NCBI GenBank assembly: GCA_032718475.1
Contig: JAUCBJ010003252.1
Location: 1-64,000, forward strand
Source of the DNA: Nemertoderma westbladi
Lineage: Eukaryota; Xenacoelomorpha; Nemertodermatida; Nemertodermatidae
DNA length: 64,000 nt
Reading direction: 5' to 3'
In this document: in pieces, positions 36,645-49,800 of the stretch
Position numbering within the stretch: the stretch's first letter is position 1
Layout of the letters: each line of letters starts with the position of its first letter
Translations under genes and position numbers: made by a program
The notes under the pieces: generated by a model
Told to the model about the DNA's origin: nothing
The model's database searches: none
The model's input: the letters and a program-made list of their open reading frames with translations, nothing else

Positions 36645-39600
36645 GGACGGTGTTATGCAGAAACCAGTTAACTCAACTTTTGGCGATTTTGAGTTATTAC
36701 CACTATGTAATGGGGGGAACCTTCAAAATTCATATAAAAAATCGTCAAATCACAGAAATCAATTTTTGGCGGGGTTTTTTATTAAAAACGGTTTATGCAG
36801 ATCCAGATATTCCAAAAACAATTAGTCGAAACCAGTTAACTTACTGTTAACTGTTTATGCAGATCCAGATATTCCAAAAACATTTTGTCGAAACCAGTTA
36901 ACTTACTGATTTCACTAATAAACGACCATCTGCACTGATTGGTGAAAGTAACGGTTCCCTATCCTTTGAAACATCTGATTGGATAATTCTTCTAAAACAA
37001 AATAATAGATGATGTCATAACAAATGGAGGTTGATTTAAGTTTAAGGAAAACTGCAAGCAGAATTCCTATTTTAGTATCTACTACAAATCGGTGATTTCT
37101 ACCGGTACAATAGACTGCTGTTTCTTTTACTAAAATAAATCAAATGTCATCCAGAAGGAAGCAGTATTTTACACCTTCTAAGGCGCTGCAATTGGTAATG
37201 CAGACGGAATAACCAGCTTTCACTTTGGGAAATTCTAATAACAGTTTTATATTGGACGAAGAAATTCCTGTTGAATTATTAAATATACATGTGGATGGGC
37301 CAAGTCGAGACAGTGAGCTTGAGATGGTCGGTGAGAGTGATGCAGACTATTTGACTAATGAAGATGAAGAAGCTGATCCTGGTATTGTCGGACATGATAG
37401 TGACCCAGATTATGAACCAGGGGAAGAGCGAGAATCTGATGATGATCTTCCCCTCAGCAGATATGTTCTCAGTGACGTCGTTAGCATCCAAGCAATCAAT
37501 GTCGGTCATGATATTGACCCAGATTATGAACCAGGGGAAGAGCGAGAATCTGATGATTGCGACAGTATATTTTCAGAAGTCAATGGTGAGTCTAGTCTCG
37601 AAAATGAACCGCAGTGCTATCACAACAACCCGGGTGTGGACGATGAAACGCTTATTGGGGCCGCTGGTATAGATCACACTTATTCTGGGCGACCAAAGAG
37701 GGGACGAAAAAGAAAAAATATGTACAATAGAGCAGAATCCAAAAACGGCGAAATAAAAATTTGCCAGTAAAAGAAAATTCCCAAGTAAAGAAATTCGACG
37801 AATGCTATAAGTGCCCAGGTACGAAAAACTGCACTGCGAATTTGAGTGTAAATGAAAGAGAATAAATATTTAATAATTTCTGGGCCCTAGGAACATATGA
37901 GGCTCGATGCGCATATATAAGCGGATGTGTTGAACAGGTTCCTGTGAAGCAGCACACTCAGAAAGCAGGTAGTGGGAATAGAAAACGTGATCACTCGCGG
38001 ATTTACACTCTCTCAGGTGAAAAATTCTGTATGACCTGCTTCCTCAAGACTCTCCAGATTAATCAGGCGAGGGTTGATGTTGCACTGGCCAAGAAAATCG
38101 ATCACGATTTTAAAGACAAGCGAGGTGACCAGCAGGGTGCAAAGAATAAGCGCACTGATGAAGCGATTTCAGATGTCAGGAAACATATAGATAGCTTTCC
38201 AAAATATTCCTCGCATTACTGCCGAAAAGAAACTGATGCTAAATACTTGTCACCAGAACTAAGTTTGAATAAGATGTATGATCTTTATAAGGATTGTGAA
38301 GGTTTCAAAGTCGGCATATAAACGAGTCTTTTACTCTGATTTCAATTTGAGATTCAAATCTCTCAAAAAAGATACTTGCCAAACCTGTGATGTCTTCAAA
38401 GTTCGAATAGGAGATACAAAGGACAATGACTTTATTAAGGATGAACATAAACGTCATTTGGATTTGGCGGCTCAGAGGCGTGATTATATGAAGAATGATA
38501 TAATGAAATCTAAGGACTGTGAAGACACTGAAACGTTTACCTTTGACCTCCAATCTACATTTTCACTTCCGAAAATACCAACTAATGTTGTATATTACAA
38601 GAGGCAGCTGTCTTTCATCAACCTTGGCATTCATTCAGGAAGGGATAATAAGGGTTATTTTTATTGCTGGTTGGAGAGCGAAGCTGGTCGCGGAACCCAG
38701 GAGATTGGGTCCTGTTTGATGTCGCACTTTACAACTTACCTCACACCCAAAACTAAACATATAATTTTATGGTCGGATTCCTGTGGCGGCCAAAACAGAA
38801 GCATCAAGGTTGTATATCTTCTTATGTATTACCTGCAGAACTCGAAGCAGTTGGAAACAATTACGTTGAGATATTTAATTTCTGGTCACAGCTATTTGCC
38901 CAACGACCAAGAGTTTGGTGATGTGGAATGTGCATCAAAATATTGTGAGCGCCTTTACACAGATGAGGATATAATTCGAGTAATGGAACATTCTAGAAAA
39001 ACTAATAAATTTTCTGTTCACCGAATGGACCCCAAAGAGGATTTTGTGTCTGTGGAAACTTTATTGGATGGTATGGTTAATCGAAAAGACACAGCAGAAA
39101 AAGTCAGAGTAAACTGGCTGAAAACCTTCGACATTAAGCTGTGTAAGGAAGGATAAGCCATACATTGTGGACATGGATGGTTTAGAAGTAAATCATGAGT
39201 AGCGCAAAATACGTGGGCGCCCAAGCTTTGATGTCTTTGGTAACATGTTACCAAAGCTGTGGCCTGCTGGAAAGTCCATCACACATGGTAAACATCAAGA
39301 TCTGAAATTTCTTCAGAAATTCATCCCAGCTGATGCCAAGGACTTTTACAGGAAAGTGCTGAAACTAACTGCTGACCATCTAGTTGATGGAGAAGACTTC
39401 ATAGATGATCCGCCTGAGGAAGATACTGTGGAATAGTATAGCAGATGAAACTAACATCTAGAATAGAATCGATTAATGTTTGATAACTGTTTTTTACCAA
39501 TTATTTGTTCATATAATTCATATAGTGTAGAAAGCAGTTAAAAAATTAAAATTCACTTTTCTCTGCAAAAACACCACTTTTTTCCAATATTTTTGTTCAG

Positions 39601-39758
39601 AAAGATAGATTCAGCATTCCAGAATTGCTAGAAAGTATTCTTGTCCCTATGCAACCGGTAATATAAGTGGTGGATTTTTTTGAAGTTGAAAAAACTTTAA
39701 ACTGGATTTTCTCAGAACTATAAAAATGGGGTTAACTGGTTTCTGCCTAACACCGTCC
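36645..39758 (+). mobile_element. DNA transposon with 28-bp TIRs and AGAT target duplication
   Basis: 3114 bp. The left terminus begins GGACGGTGTTATGCAG and continues for 28 bp. The right terminus (39731–39758) is its reverse complement with one mismatch. The 4-bp direct repeat AGAT lies at 36641–36644 and 39759–39762. Partial copies of the GAAACCAGTTAACTTACTG word recur at about 36829 and 36892. It encodes the protein at 37144–39436. I do not assign a named superfamily with confidence. 4-bp target duplications with DD(E/D) transposases are known, for example, for Sola elements. Confidence 0.85.
37144..39436 (+). pseudogene. RNase-H/DDE-like transposase candidate (DUF7869-like), decayed
   Basis: Pieces in order: ATG at 37144 with stop TAA 37210–37212; acidic region 37225–37770 with an internal duplication (DPDYEPGEERESDD twice); a frame change near 37740; a CYKCPG…NERE segment with TAA at 37863–37865 inside a conserved-looking NERE-x-IFNNFWALG stretch; 37944–38321; a frame change near 38310; the core 38322–39156; another frame change and stop before 39245–39436. 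The core has candidate catalytic acids FDLQSTF (D 38545–38547), LWSDSCGGQN (D 38776–38778) and NDQEFGDVE (38905–38922). This resembles a widespread invertebrate family I recall as DUF7869. The transposase role is inferred from the TIRs around it. Confidence 0.65.
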
Positions 39759-39763
39759 AGATA

Positions 39764-40120
39764 ATAATCAACTACGCGTAGCCACGTCGTGTTGCGGTTG
39801 CGTTCCCTCCCCCCCCCCCCCCGCAGTTCCTCATCGTATCGCTTCGTATCATATTGTCCTTCCGGTCGTTGCCCCTCTCTTATATTATTATTATATTACA
39901 CATACTAATAAGCAAACTATATAAAGCTAGTTCTACGCATGGCAACATGTCATTCCATCTGTCACGCTCGCACACACACCATGAATACACTACACTACAC
40001 TGTATCTATTATACTGAACTTTTTTGCGGTTATTGATTACAACTCAATAATTCCTCCTATTTCATTCCCAACAATCAATAATTGTACACGTATTTCCATC
40101 AACCAACCAACCACATGTAG
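39764..40120 (+). repeat. Inner left arm of the large inverted duplication
   Basis: About 355 bp that is the reverse complement of 54530–54890. Shared words include ATAATCAACTACGCGTAG, ACGCATGGCAAC, TTTTTTGCGGTTATTGATTA and GTACACGTATTTCCATCAAC. The arms differ mainly in the length of a poly-C/G tract (39808–39823 against 54834–54840). Its outer edge abuts the target site of the 36645–39758 transposon. Confidence 0.85.
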
Positions 40121-40739
40121 CATATTTTCTTATTCGCTGTTTAAGTCCGCTGTCTATGCCACATATTTGTTGCTTACGTGTTCTGTTCAGAAATTATATA
40201 TATAACTGAATGTTTTAATTAAAATTTATCATTTGTAATTTTCATGGTAATAAATTTGTAAGCGGATTCAATACCCTGCACTACCCACCAAAAATGGGCT
40301 TAGTGGCATTTTACCAATTATAGTTGGGAAGGTGACATTACCAATAATAATGTCACCTCATAACCAACTTAGGCGATACACATCGCCAGCCACAAAGAAA
40401 GTTGAGAGGTCAAACCATCTCAGAGGGTTAAAGGGGCTAGCAGGGGTTAGTACGTGGGGACAGTGGCAACAGGGAGTGGCGAGGTGACAATTAATCAGGT
40501 TGGCCAATGATGGGAGGGGAAAACAGATTGGGAGTGATTAGAACGCATCTACTGGCCAGGCCACTCAATACTGTAGCAGTGATTAATATGTGTTAATATA
40601 ACCGTTGCACTTATTGATTCTGATTCAGTTGGTATCTATACAGTTGTGAGACTGGAATGGTTTTAACCATCGTCATTTACTGTGCTGTTATATTCTGATT
40701 GTGCTATTACATTCTGACATTACGAACGACTGCTACTAA

Positions 40740-42200
40740 AACTCAGTTATTCAAACGGCCTTCGGCCTCACATCTCAGACATTGCCAGCAGCCTTTCAGC
40801 AGCCCACAGACGCGGCGACGCGTATACACAAACACATCCGGTTGGGATTCCCTCACCAACTCATGAATCCCTTCACAGTTAAAAACCGCCAACAAGTCAA
40901 CATCCAGCTACAAATAAACTGTGACCACAACCAGCACCAACATGAGCGATCAACAAACGCCCCAGGGTTCGGAGAGGGATGGAAGTCTGCCGCGAACCCC
41001 GAGCGACAGAGACGAAACGATTCAGGAAGCAGTGACGAGGCGGTACTGGCCCAACACACCGGATTTGCCAATGAGGTACGCTCCGGTCGTTGAGGAGGAG
41101 GGCGGCTGAGTACGAGGAGGAGATGGGAATGAGTCGACGCGAGATCAGAGCGTCAAACGAGGTACCGAAGTCGGCGCCCAACCAGTGGTCGAGGGCGGCG
41201 AACGGCCCACTGGAACAGCAATGGTGGGGCCGACGGTACGGCGACGGACGAGGAGGGAAGGTCAAGTCCAAGAGGAAGACATTGGGATGAGCGATCGCCT
41301 ACGATGAGGGTACAACGCCACCAGGAAGTTGTTGAAGGACGCTAGAGAGGGAGGAAAGGTAGACCAGCCCAAGTTGTACCGGAGGCTAGGTGAGTGCAAC
41401 AAACATTTTCGCTACCTAGTCCGATTTGGGCAGGGGGAACTAGCAAGTGCGAGGGTGGTCGCCACTGAACTGTTCGAATTGTGGCATCCAAGGTGGTGGC
41501 GGCTAGTGTGGTGTACGTAGGGCCCTATCTAGTAGATGCGAGGGGGATTAAGTTAGTGGGATGGGCGGACCCGCATGACACCGAACCCGAGGTTAACCCC
41601 GAAGATTTGGTGTCATCGGTTAGTAGGAATGCTAGTAAGCATGGGAAAATTAGTAGGAGGAACGGGCGACGGGAGTCCGTTGCAACCGAAAAGTCCTCTA
41701 CATCCTCCATGAAAGCAAGAAGGTGTTAGAGGTAGACATCGATCATCAGCTAGACATAGTCGCGCTGGATCAAAAGGAACTACAGAGACAGCTGGATGAG
41801 GGCACTGCGTTGCTAGAAAGGGAAAGGGAACTAGCGAGAGAGTGTAAATAGAGGGCCGAGAGGGTGGCGAGAAACTATAGAGAGCATTATGAGAGAGAAA
41901 TGAGTGAGCGCAAAGAGCGGGAGACAAGGGAAGAGAATGAGCGCAAAGAACAAGAGACGAGGGAAGAGAACAAGCGCAGAGAGCGGGAAGCGAGGAGAGC
42001 TGAGAGGATTGAGAGAGAAGTGAACGAGCGCAGAGAGTGGGAGGCGAGAGAGGCAGAGTAGCCGAGCAGGGTATTAGAGAGGATAGAGAGAGAGAGAGAG
42101 GGCGGGTAAACGAATGCGGGATGATATGCATACCCAGTTGAGGGGGTTAATGTAGTATCAGGCGAAGCAGAAACGCCGATTAGAACTGGCAAAAATGGGT
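40740..42200 (+). pseudogene. Probable LTR-retrotransposon gag-like region with coiled coil
   Basis: GC-richer than its flanks, with open pieces in shifting frames: 40921–41109 (MSDQQTPQGSERDGSLPRTP start at about 40942), 41329–41520 (KLLKDAREGG, RRLGECNKHFRYLVRFG), 41481–41729 and 41864–42061. The last is a dense Glu/Arg coiled-coil repeat (EREMSERKERETREEN type). Several stops interrupt it. Its position upstream of a BEL/Pao pol suggests the gag of that element, but no diagnostic gag motif or LTR pair was found, so this is tentative. The minus-strand Ser/Leu-rich frame at 41613–42131 is the shadow of the coiled coil. Confidence 0.4.
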
Positions 42201-42489
42201 TTATCAGAAAGCAAGGCTGGTTCGGGAAGTATTTGAGGAACCAGGGGTGATGGAAACCTTTGTTAATACCCCACTTACAGGTACCAGACGACAGACCCAG
42301 AATTGGTGTGGGGGGGGGGGGGGGGGGGGGGGTAACGACAATACGTTCAATGAGAACGTTGATATTAATAGTACCGTAGTATATAACCCTAATACTATGA
42401 AACATTTCTTGCAGGACCATAGTAGATAACCCTAATACTAATGAATGAATAATATTTTGGTTAATAATAATGTCGATACTGGCAGAGAA

Positions 42490-43105
42490 CTTTCAAAGTT
42501 ACTGTCAAAATTTTGATCTTTCTGGAGTTAATAAAAAGACCAACACTAGAAGCAGCATGTTCTAATGAGCTGAGGAGCCATTGGGCTCCCTCTAGTGATT
42601 CTGAGAGTACTCCTAAGTCATCAGCAAAGTCTAGATCAGTTAGGTACTTGGCAGGATTTCCTCAACTTCTGGAGCCAGTAGGTGGAGTTATCATCACCCC
42701 ATCATCATTATGATGATCTAAGGACATGCGTAGAACATAGTCAACCACAATTATGAACAAGAATGGTGCAAGTGTGTCTCCCTGGAGGACGCCCCATAAC
42801 ACTTCAAATGGTTCTGTGTCACCATCAACAGTAGACACAAATGTTGTCAAACCATCGTATACTGATCTGATTGCTGCAATAATTTCATCAGGAATCCCAT
42901 ATAATGAAAGTATGCTGAACATACGTGAACGAGAGACTGAATCAAAGGCCTTGAAGAAGTCAACAAAGATAACAGCCAGATGCCTGTCTTTCTTTTTTGA
43001 TAACTCTTCAATTATCCTTCTAAGTGCCAAAATGGGCTCCATGGTCCCACGACCTTTACGGAACCCATTCTGATTCACCATTGAATCAAACCATGTTAGT
43101 TTCAA
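42490..43105 (-). pseudogene. LINE-B reverse transcriptase fragment, minus strand
   Basis: Nearly identical to the middle of the LINE-B RT at 31865–32450: NQNGFRKGRGTMEPIL, FVDFFKAFDSVSR, GVLQGDTLAPFLF. A frame change near 42660 lies just before the FADD region. It has no 3' tail and is truncated at both ends. Confidence 0.85.
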
Positions 43106-45107
43106 GCTTTTCAGCCAGTATCATGAATAACCAATATGTCGAAGTGCATGGACTGCTGATAAACTCTGTCCGACAATGAGACAAGTGAAGGTTATTAAAT
43201 TCCCTCACCATCTTACCAATATTGCAAACTTTGCTGATGATTTTGATGTAGGTGAGAGGGATATTTCCATACTTATAGGAGCTGATCAGATCTGGTCCAT
43301 TACTGGTGAAGCCTATAAGTATCCGAAATGTCCAACAGTTGTTGAAACATTTTTTGGCACAGTTCTTTCTGGTCCATTCTTCGGTTCTGTTTCTAATATT
43401 AACAGCATCTATCCATCTTTGTTAATATCTGAACCAAGCAATGTGACACAACCTTGGAACCTGGAGTCAGTCACTCAACTTTGGAATCTGGAGTCAGTTG
43501 GAATCAAAGAACAGGAAGTTAACTGTGCACCTTATCCTCCACCTGTGGTCTCTACTCCACATTCAGAACCCTCCACATTATCAAGTAAGATTACCATTTA
43601 AGTGTAATAAACGACCATCCTCTAATTATAACAGGGTAATTCCACAACAAAAGAAAATGTTATTATCTCTTTCTTCCAATGAATGTAGTATTTATAATGA
43701 AAAGTTTGCCAAGCTTATTTCCCAAAATATAATTGAACCAGCAGCAATAGATAATGATGTCGGATTTTTCCTTCCACACCATTTAGTTTTCAGTTCAAAT
43801 AAGTACCGTATTGTGTTTAATGGATCAGCGTGTAATTCTGAAGGTGAAAGTATAAACTCGTGCCTAGACCCTGGTCCAAATCTCCTAGCATCAATGGTTG
43901 ATGCTCTGTTACGAGTTCGATTGCATCCTTATATGATAGTTGCTGATATTGAGGCAGCCTTTCATCAGGTCGAAATCCATCAGGATGATAGACAGTGGGT
44001 TAAATTAATGTGGAATGGTAAAGCCTATCAATTTAAATATTTACCCTTTGGTATAGCACCTAGTTCGTTTTTATTACATTCCACTGATTTATTTCATGTC
44101 TTAAAACAAGATCAACCAGATTTTCAGAACCGATTTATTGAGTCTATATATTGTGATGATGTACTTTATAGTCATGATAATCAGTTACAGGCTGAAAACT
44201 TCCTAAGAAATGCTATTTCTATGTTGGCAAATGCTGGAATGAACCTTAAACCAGTCACTAACCCTAAAAAATTATTAGGTGTATCATGGGATTCACCCAA
44301 GATGTAATATTTGTTGACATATCTCATCTGAAATTACCTACTAGCTTTACCCGCCGAGAGTTGGTAAAGATGTCTGCTATGGGAATCTGGGGAAGGATGG
44401 AATGCGACAGTTTCAGAACCTCTGCAATGTCAATGGTCAAAGTGGTTGTCAGAGGCTGGAATGGTAATATATTTCCCATGCTGTGTTTGCTTTTCTCAGG
44501 ATTGTTCCATACACATATTCTGCGATGCTTCTTCTTCTGCCTATGCATTTTTGGCCTATATAGCTCACCCCTATAGAGTACCAATATTGTTCTATGGGAA
44601 ATCTAGTAGAGGTGCCCCATGCAAACCAGGTCTTTCAACAACCCGCCTTGAGCTTATGGCTTGCCAACTGGGTAGTCGATTTGCCAACCTTATTAATAAG
44701 GAGATATGTAAACCTTATAGGATGCATCTGGGCAATTCCATGGAAAATGCACCTGAGAGTCATTTTTTGAAGTTTGTCCTTTTGAGAAAATTTTTGGTGC
44801 ATTTTGTAGCTTAAACATTCTACTTTATCGACAATACAGCCAAAAATCTGTAATTCCAATGCTGAATCTGCAATAGCTCAGAGAAAACGCGACTAAAATT
44901 CATGTAAAATTTGTCCATGTATCCTCAAAAATGTCTTAGAACACATTTGAGTATATTTTATTACAGTTTAATATTTTCGTGTGAATTTTTTTTTATGTGT
45001 TTTTTCACGTTTTCTTCTACCCACAGAGACCTAATATTGGATGTTTAAGTTTCAGTTTGAGCTATCTACGACCCTTCAAACAATACTGATTTTTACAAAA
45101 TGTATAT

Positions 45108-45335
45108 GTTACGACCGTGACAAAAACGCCGAATTGTTTGCATTACTCTAAGAGTTTTAACAACTATTGGCGGGAAATTTAAACCATGTTACTTTGATAT
45201 ATTCGCTATTGCATAAAGGAAATCACCTACTGCTGCAGTGTAAACTTTTGTCGTGATTGATCATTCTTTTTGGTTACGCCCCGTGACATTCCTTGTCACG
45301 AGCGTAACGCAATGAAAATCGGTTACGACCCTGAC
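45108..45335. promoter_or_regulatory. Cluster of GTTACGnnCGTGAC motifs, left side
   Basis: Four copies: 45108–45121 (GTTACGACCGTGAC), 45273–45287 (one extra C), 45295–45308 (reverse orientation) and 45322–45335 (one mismatch). Matching copies lie at the right end of the same transposon. I infer subterminal transposase-binding sites; promoter sites for the gene starting at 45529 are the alternative. Confidence 0.6.
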
Positions 45336-45528
45336 ATATGGTTAGGATTTATATATAGACCTACCTGCAGTACTTTCTTGTTATTACTGGTGCACTCATA
45401 GTCGGTAGTCAGTCATTTAATAGGTAAGTAGGTAAGGTACCGCCGGTAGGTCAATTACTCGGCTCGTAACTGCTTTAACATTTACAGAATGTTTTGTATT
45501 AACTAATAGCGTTAATAAATTATGCAGT

Positions 45529-48500
45529 ATGAATCCCAGAATGACAGGCGCTGCGAGACAGAAAAAGTACAGGGAATCAAACAAAGCTTACCAGCAGAGA
45601 GAAAGGGTACGAGAGATACGGAGCTGCAAAAATTAGAAATGCAAAGATTAGAAACTCCTGTCAATGGAAGCTACAAAAATAGCAGAACACTTGGAAAAGC
45701 AGTTTCTCGAACTCGTGATTCCCTTCCTTCATCACCCAGAAAGCGGACAGCTGTCGTTAGTAAACTTGCCATGTTGTTTGGTATAAATAATACAGCTAAA
45801 TTACAAGACAGTTCCATTACTACCAGGAGTAGTAAGATAAATGAAGACAAGATAGAAAACTTTTATAGACGTGACGATGTAAGTCGTCAAGCCCCTGGAA
45901 TGAAAGATGTTAAAACTATTTGGAAAAATGGCATCAAAGAGAAATATCAAAAAAGATATTTAGAGCACAAACTGCAAGAGGTAGGTATTATTAGATTTCT
46001 ATTTTAACTATATTTAGCAAGAATATATAGTGTTAAATTTCTGAATTATTGTAGGTCCTAACTTAACCCTCTGGCATTTTTTCTTTTTACTACTGAACGT
46101 AATTTTCGCGGGGGGGGGGGGGGGGGGGGGGTGGGGCATTTTATAAATTTTTCGTTTTAAATTCATTATCTTGGCTGAAAAAATTATAAAATTATTGGAA
46201 AATTTATGTGTTATACCTAATTAATTAATATATGGCGAATCGAATTGTCGCAATTTTGAAACCTTGCAGTGAATTGGGATGTCATTTTTTGTCAATTGAA
46301 AATGTTCAGCACTTTTAAGAAAATTGAAATTTTTCATATTTCACTATATTTTTTTTTCTTAGTTTAATTCACTCATTTTTAAAAATATTAGTGAGAAAAA
46401 GCGGTTTTTTCAAATAAAGGACTATTATTCAATAAAAAAAAAGTAATGCGGAAAACACCGGTTTTTTTCACTCATTTTCAATTTAGCGAAATTCAACTAT
46501 TCTACCCGAGTGGTTGAGTTTTACACGAGTTGGCAAGTTTTTAGAAAGTTTCTAGAAGTTTCTAGAGTGCCAACGAGTGGAAAACTCAACACACGAGGGC
46601 AGAATATCTGAATTTCGCTGAAGAAAATGAGTGGAAAAGGGGTGTTTTCCATTACGTTTTTATATCGAATATATTGTTTTATTTGAAAAAAATACCATAA
46701 AAATTATCACTCTTTATGTTTACGTATAATATAAGTATATTTTAAAAAATTTTAAAACTAGTGAAAAAAATTAAAAAATTAGTGAAAAAAAGTCTTTTTC
46801 ACTAATTTTCAGAAAAATTGGTGAAAAAGTCTTCTTTTCACTAATTTTCAAAAAAAATAGTGAAAAAAAGTCTTTTTTTTCACAAATTTTCTGGAAATTA
46901 GTGAAAAAAAGTTAGTTTAATTCACTCATTTTTAAAAATATTAGTGAGAAAAAGCGGTTTTTTCAAATAAAATTATTTACTTATTACAGGGGAAAAAAAG
47001 TATAACTTTTTTCACTATTCTCGAGGTATTTTATTTACCGAGCGCCAGCGAGGTTAATAAAGGGAAAGGAAAGGGAAAGGTTAATAAAGAATATTGAAAA
47101 AAATTGTTCTACTTTTTTTCCCATGTAATACGTAATTTTATTCTTAAATATCGGTAGATACTCAGATTATCTCATACTATATCCTGCCATTTTCCTTAGG
47201 TTTATGATATGTATCGAGAAGAATTTCCAGGTGAAGAGGTTGGATTTAGTAAGTTTGCTAGTTTACGACCTGAAGAAGTATTGCTATCGGCTAACATACC
47301 TTTAGATGTTTGCTTATGTCAAATTCATGAAAACTTTTTAAGTTTGGTGGCAGTATTGATACCAGACTGCCCCTATAATCGTGAATGGGTTACTAGGAAT
47401 TTAATTTGTTCAACTCCTACTGAAAAGTGTTTCGAAAGCACTTGTGAAAAATGTTGTAGAAGAAAGAAACTGGAAGAAAAATTGAAGGGAGATCCGGATG
47501 AAACTGTATCCTATCTTGTTTGGGAACGAGTTGGTAATCGTGTTAGTAAATTTGAAAAGTCCGGAACGTATTGTGATTTGAAAGATAAATTGTATGATTT
47601 ACTTCCACAGTTTCTAAAACATTATTTCATTAAACATTGCCAACAAGCAGCATACATTGAGGATAAGGCAGTTTCAAGTTCAAATCATGTTGTGGTTCAT
47701 GTTGATTTCAGTGAGAACTATACGTGTACTTATCAAAGGGAGATTCAAAGTGCACATTGGTGTCAGAACCAGGTAACCTTGTATACAGGATGTGTATACA
47801 AAAGTAATGTTCCTTTACCATACTGTGTTGTCAGTGACCCAACAACACATGATAAGGAGACTGCAGTTACATACTTGTGTTGCATATTGGATTCTGAGAT
47901 TGATGACAAAGTAACCAGCCTAAGTATTTGGTCGGATGGACCTTCCAGTCAGTTCAAAAATAGGTACATTGTGTATATGATACCAAAAATCGTAACGAGG
48001 TACAGGCTTAAGAAGCTCACTTGGAATTACTTTGCCACCTCCCATGGCAAGGGCGCGGTCGACGGGCTTGGAGGTGCCCTAAAGAGAACTGTTCGATGTG
48101 TAGTAAAACAAGGGAAAGTTATTGTGAAGGATGCGGACTCTTTCATAAAAGCAACCAAGTATAATCAAACCTCTAAAGTCAAGACCATTATATTTAATGG
48201 TGATCCTTCAGAGGATTTCAAAGATATTTTCACGGGGCTTCAGTCAGCACCAGAAGTTTCCGGGATATCGACCTATCATTCAATCACCTGTAAGTCGTCT
48301 ATTTCTCAGCTAGACTTTAGGGAGTACAGAGATTACAAAGAGCACAAGCACATTAACATACACAAGCACCCCACCATGCAAGCACATAAGCACACTAACA
48401 GTAGTTTAGAAGTTATCCCTGTGGGTCATATTCAAACATCTCAGGTGGGTAATCTATCAACACCTGTTAATGATCCTCTATTGTCTTCCACAATGGAGGA

Positions 48501-48978
48501 TATCCATCAATCATCTCCGGTTAATGATCCACTATTGTCTTCCACAATGGAGGATAGTCATCAATCATCTCCGGTTAATGATCCTCTATTCTTCTTCCCA
48601 GTAGAGATTCCAGAAGAAGAGATCATAGGACCCGTGTCGCCACATTCATCTAACAACAACAGTTTAGATAATTCTGAACCCGGTATTAAACCGCCTGATG
48701 TTGGTGTCTGGGTCGCAGTTGCCTTTGAAGAACAATTTTATATCGGCAAGGTAGAGAAAATAGTGAACAACCAGGTAGAGGTTAATTCCATGCGTTCATT
48801 AGGTCTAAATCGGTACTGGTGGCCTCCAAAATCCGATTGGATGCGATTTGATTTCTGCGATAATACTTTCCTAGCGACTTTGATGTCACCACCGGAGCCA
48901 GCTACTGCTCACCATCGAGTATATGTCATACCTGCAACTGAATACCGTCGTATTGTTGACTTATATCTCCAAATTTGA
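45529..48978 (+). CDS. Two-exon RNase-H/DDE-like transposase candidate, about 745 aa
   Basis: Exon 1 runs to 45980 (donor GTAGGT). The intron 45981–47199 ends CCTTAG, and exon 2 is 47200–48978; frame is kept. Exon 1 has SLPSSPRKRTAVV and FYRRDDVSRQAPGMKD. Exon 2 opens with VGFSKFASLRPEEVLL, then VCLCQIHEN and a Cys cluster (CEKCCRRKK). A putative catalytic core follows: HVDFSENYTC (D 47704–47706), IWSDGPSSQFKN (D 47935–47937) and TSHGKGAVDGLGG (D 48061–48063). The C-terminus (VGVWVAVAFEEQFYIGKV) looks like a small beta-barrel. I know this as a widespread uncharacterised animal family. The transposase role is inferred from the surrounding TIRs. The first ATG (45529, MNPRMTGAARQKKYRE) and the downstream frame differ by one base, so a frameshift near 45620–45635 is likely. 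Confidence 0.75.
46445..46660. repeat. Hairpin-forming element inside the transposase intron
   Basis: Imperfect palindrome centred near 46550. GAAATTCAACTATTCTACCC on the left pairs with GGGCAGAATATCTGAATTTC on the right, and GAGTTTTACACGAGTTGGCA pairs with TGCCAACGAGTGGAAAACTC. It is flanked by a direct duplicate of about 58 bp (TTTAATTCACTCATTTTTAA… at 46363–46420 and 46917–46975). Confidence 0.7.
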
Positions 48979-49800
48979 ATTTTTAATTCCAAAACACTGT
49001 TGGTAGTTAAAGTGGCGAATTATAAACTCTATTGTAAATTACATAAATTTATATATAATATAAATTTTTGGTAAATACATAAACAGCAAATGGAATTGAA
49101 ACCCAATTTTTTGTTAGAACATTTTTTTCTCATATTTTTAAGGATTGTATTTAAATCGCATGGCAGCGTTATATAGTTATTTATATAAACGTATTTGAAA
49201 TAAAAACATTTTATTCTTTTTGATTCGAATATCCCCCAAAATCGGGAGAAAAGGCATTGAATTTACTTTTTTCCCGGCGAAAAATGCAAAATATTGAAAA
49301 TAAGAAAATGTGAAAATATTTTTGGTGGAATTTCTTAAATTTTATTACATGAATCGAAAGAGCATCGAAGTACTGTAGAAAAGGTTTGCACGCAATATGA
49401 GCAAAATCCATGCACATACTCAAAAGTTATTGAAACTAGTGTCGGCTAGAAGTACTCAAAAACGGAACTCAATATCCATTATTGGTTTGTACTGTAGTTG
49501 AGCTGCTCTCAACTTAAATGAATAAATATTCCAGAATATTTAATTATTAACATTGAGTAAGTCAGCATCATGAGTTGAAAGGTAGAATGATTGGATATTA
49601 CTGTAGTTACTGTAACACTACTTTGTTTTATATATTTTACTAAGGAATGAAGCAACAAAAAAGTACCAATTTAAGAATAAAATTACGTACAATTTTTTTA
49701 AATATTTCCCTCTAACATTTATAAACCTCGCTTGTGCTCGGTAAATGAAATACCACGAGAAGAATGAAAAAAAGTTCTACTTTTTACTTCTACTCAAATT
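46980..49800. repeat. Inverted repeat pair flanking exon 2
   Basis: About 150 bp at 46985–47140 (GAGGTATTTTATTTACCGAG) is imperfectly repeated in inverse orientation at about 49675–49790 (CTCGGTAAATGAAATACC). It encloses exon 2 of the 45529–48978 gene. It may be two copies of a smaller element. I see no other gene between 49000 and 50130, which is AT-rich. Confidence 0.55.

Noticed and set aside
41613-42131. Minus-strand Ser/Leu/Pro-rich ORF
   Set aside because: It is the antisense shadow of the Glu/Arg coiled-coil repeat on the plus strand.
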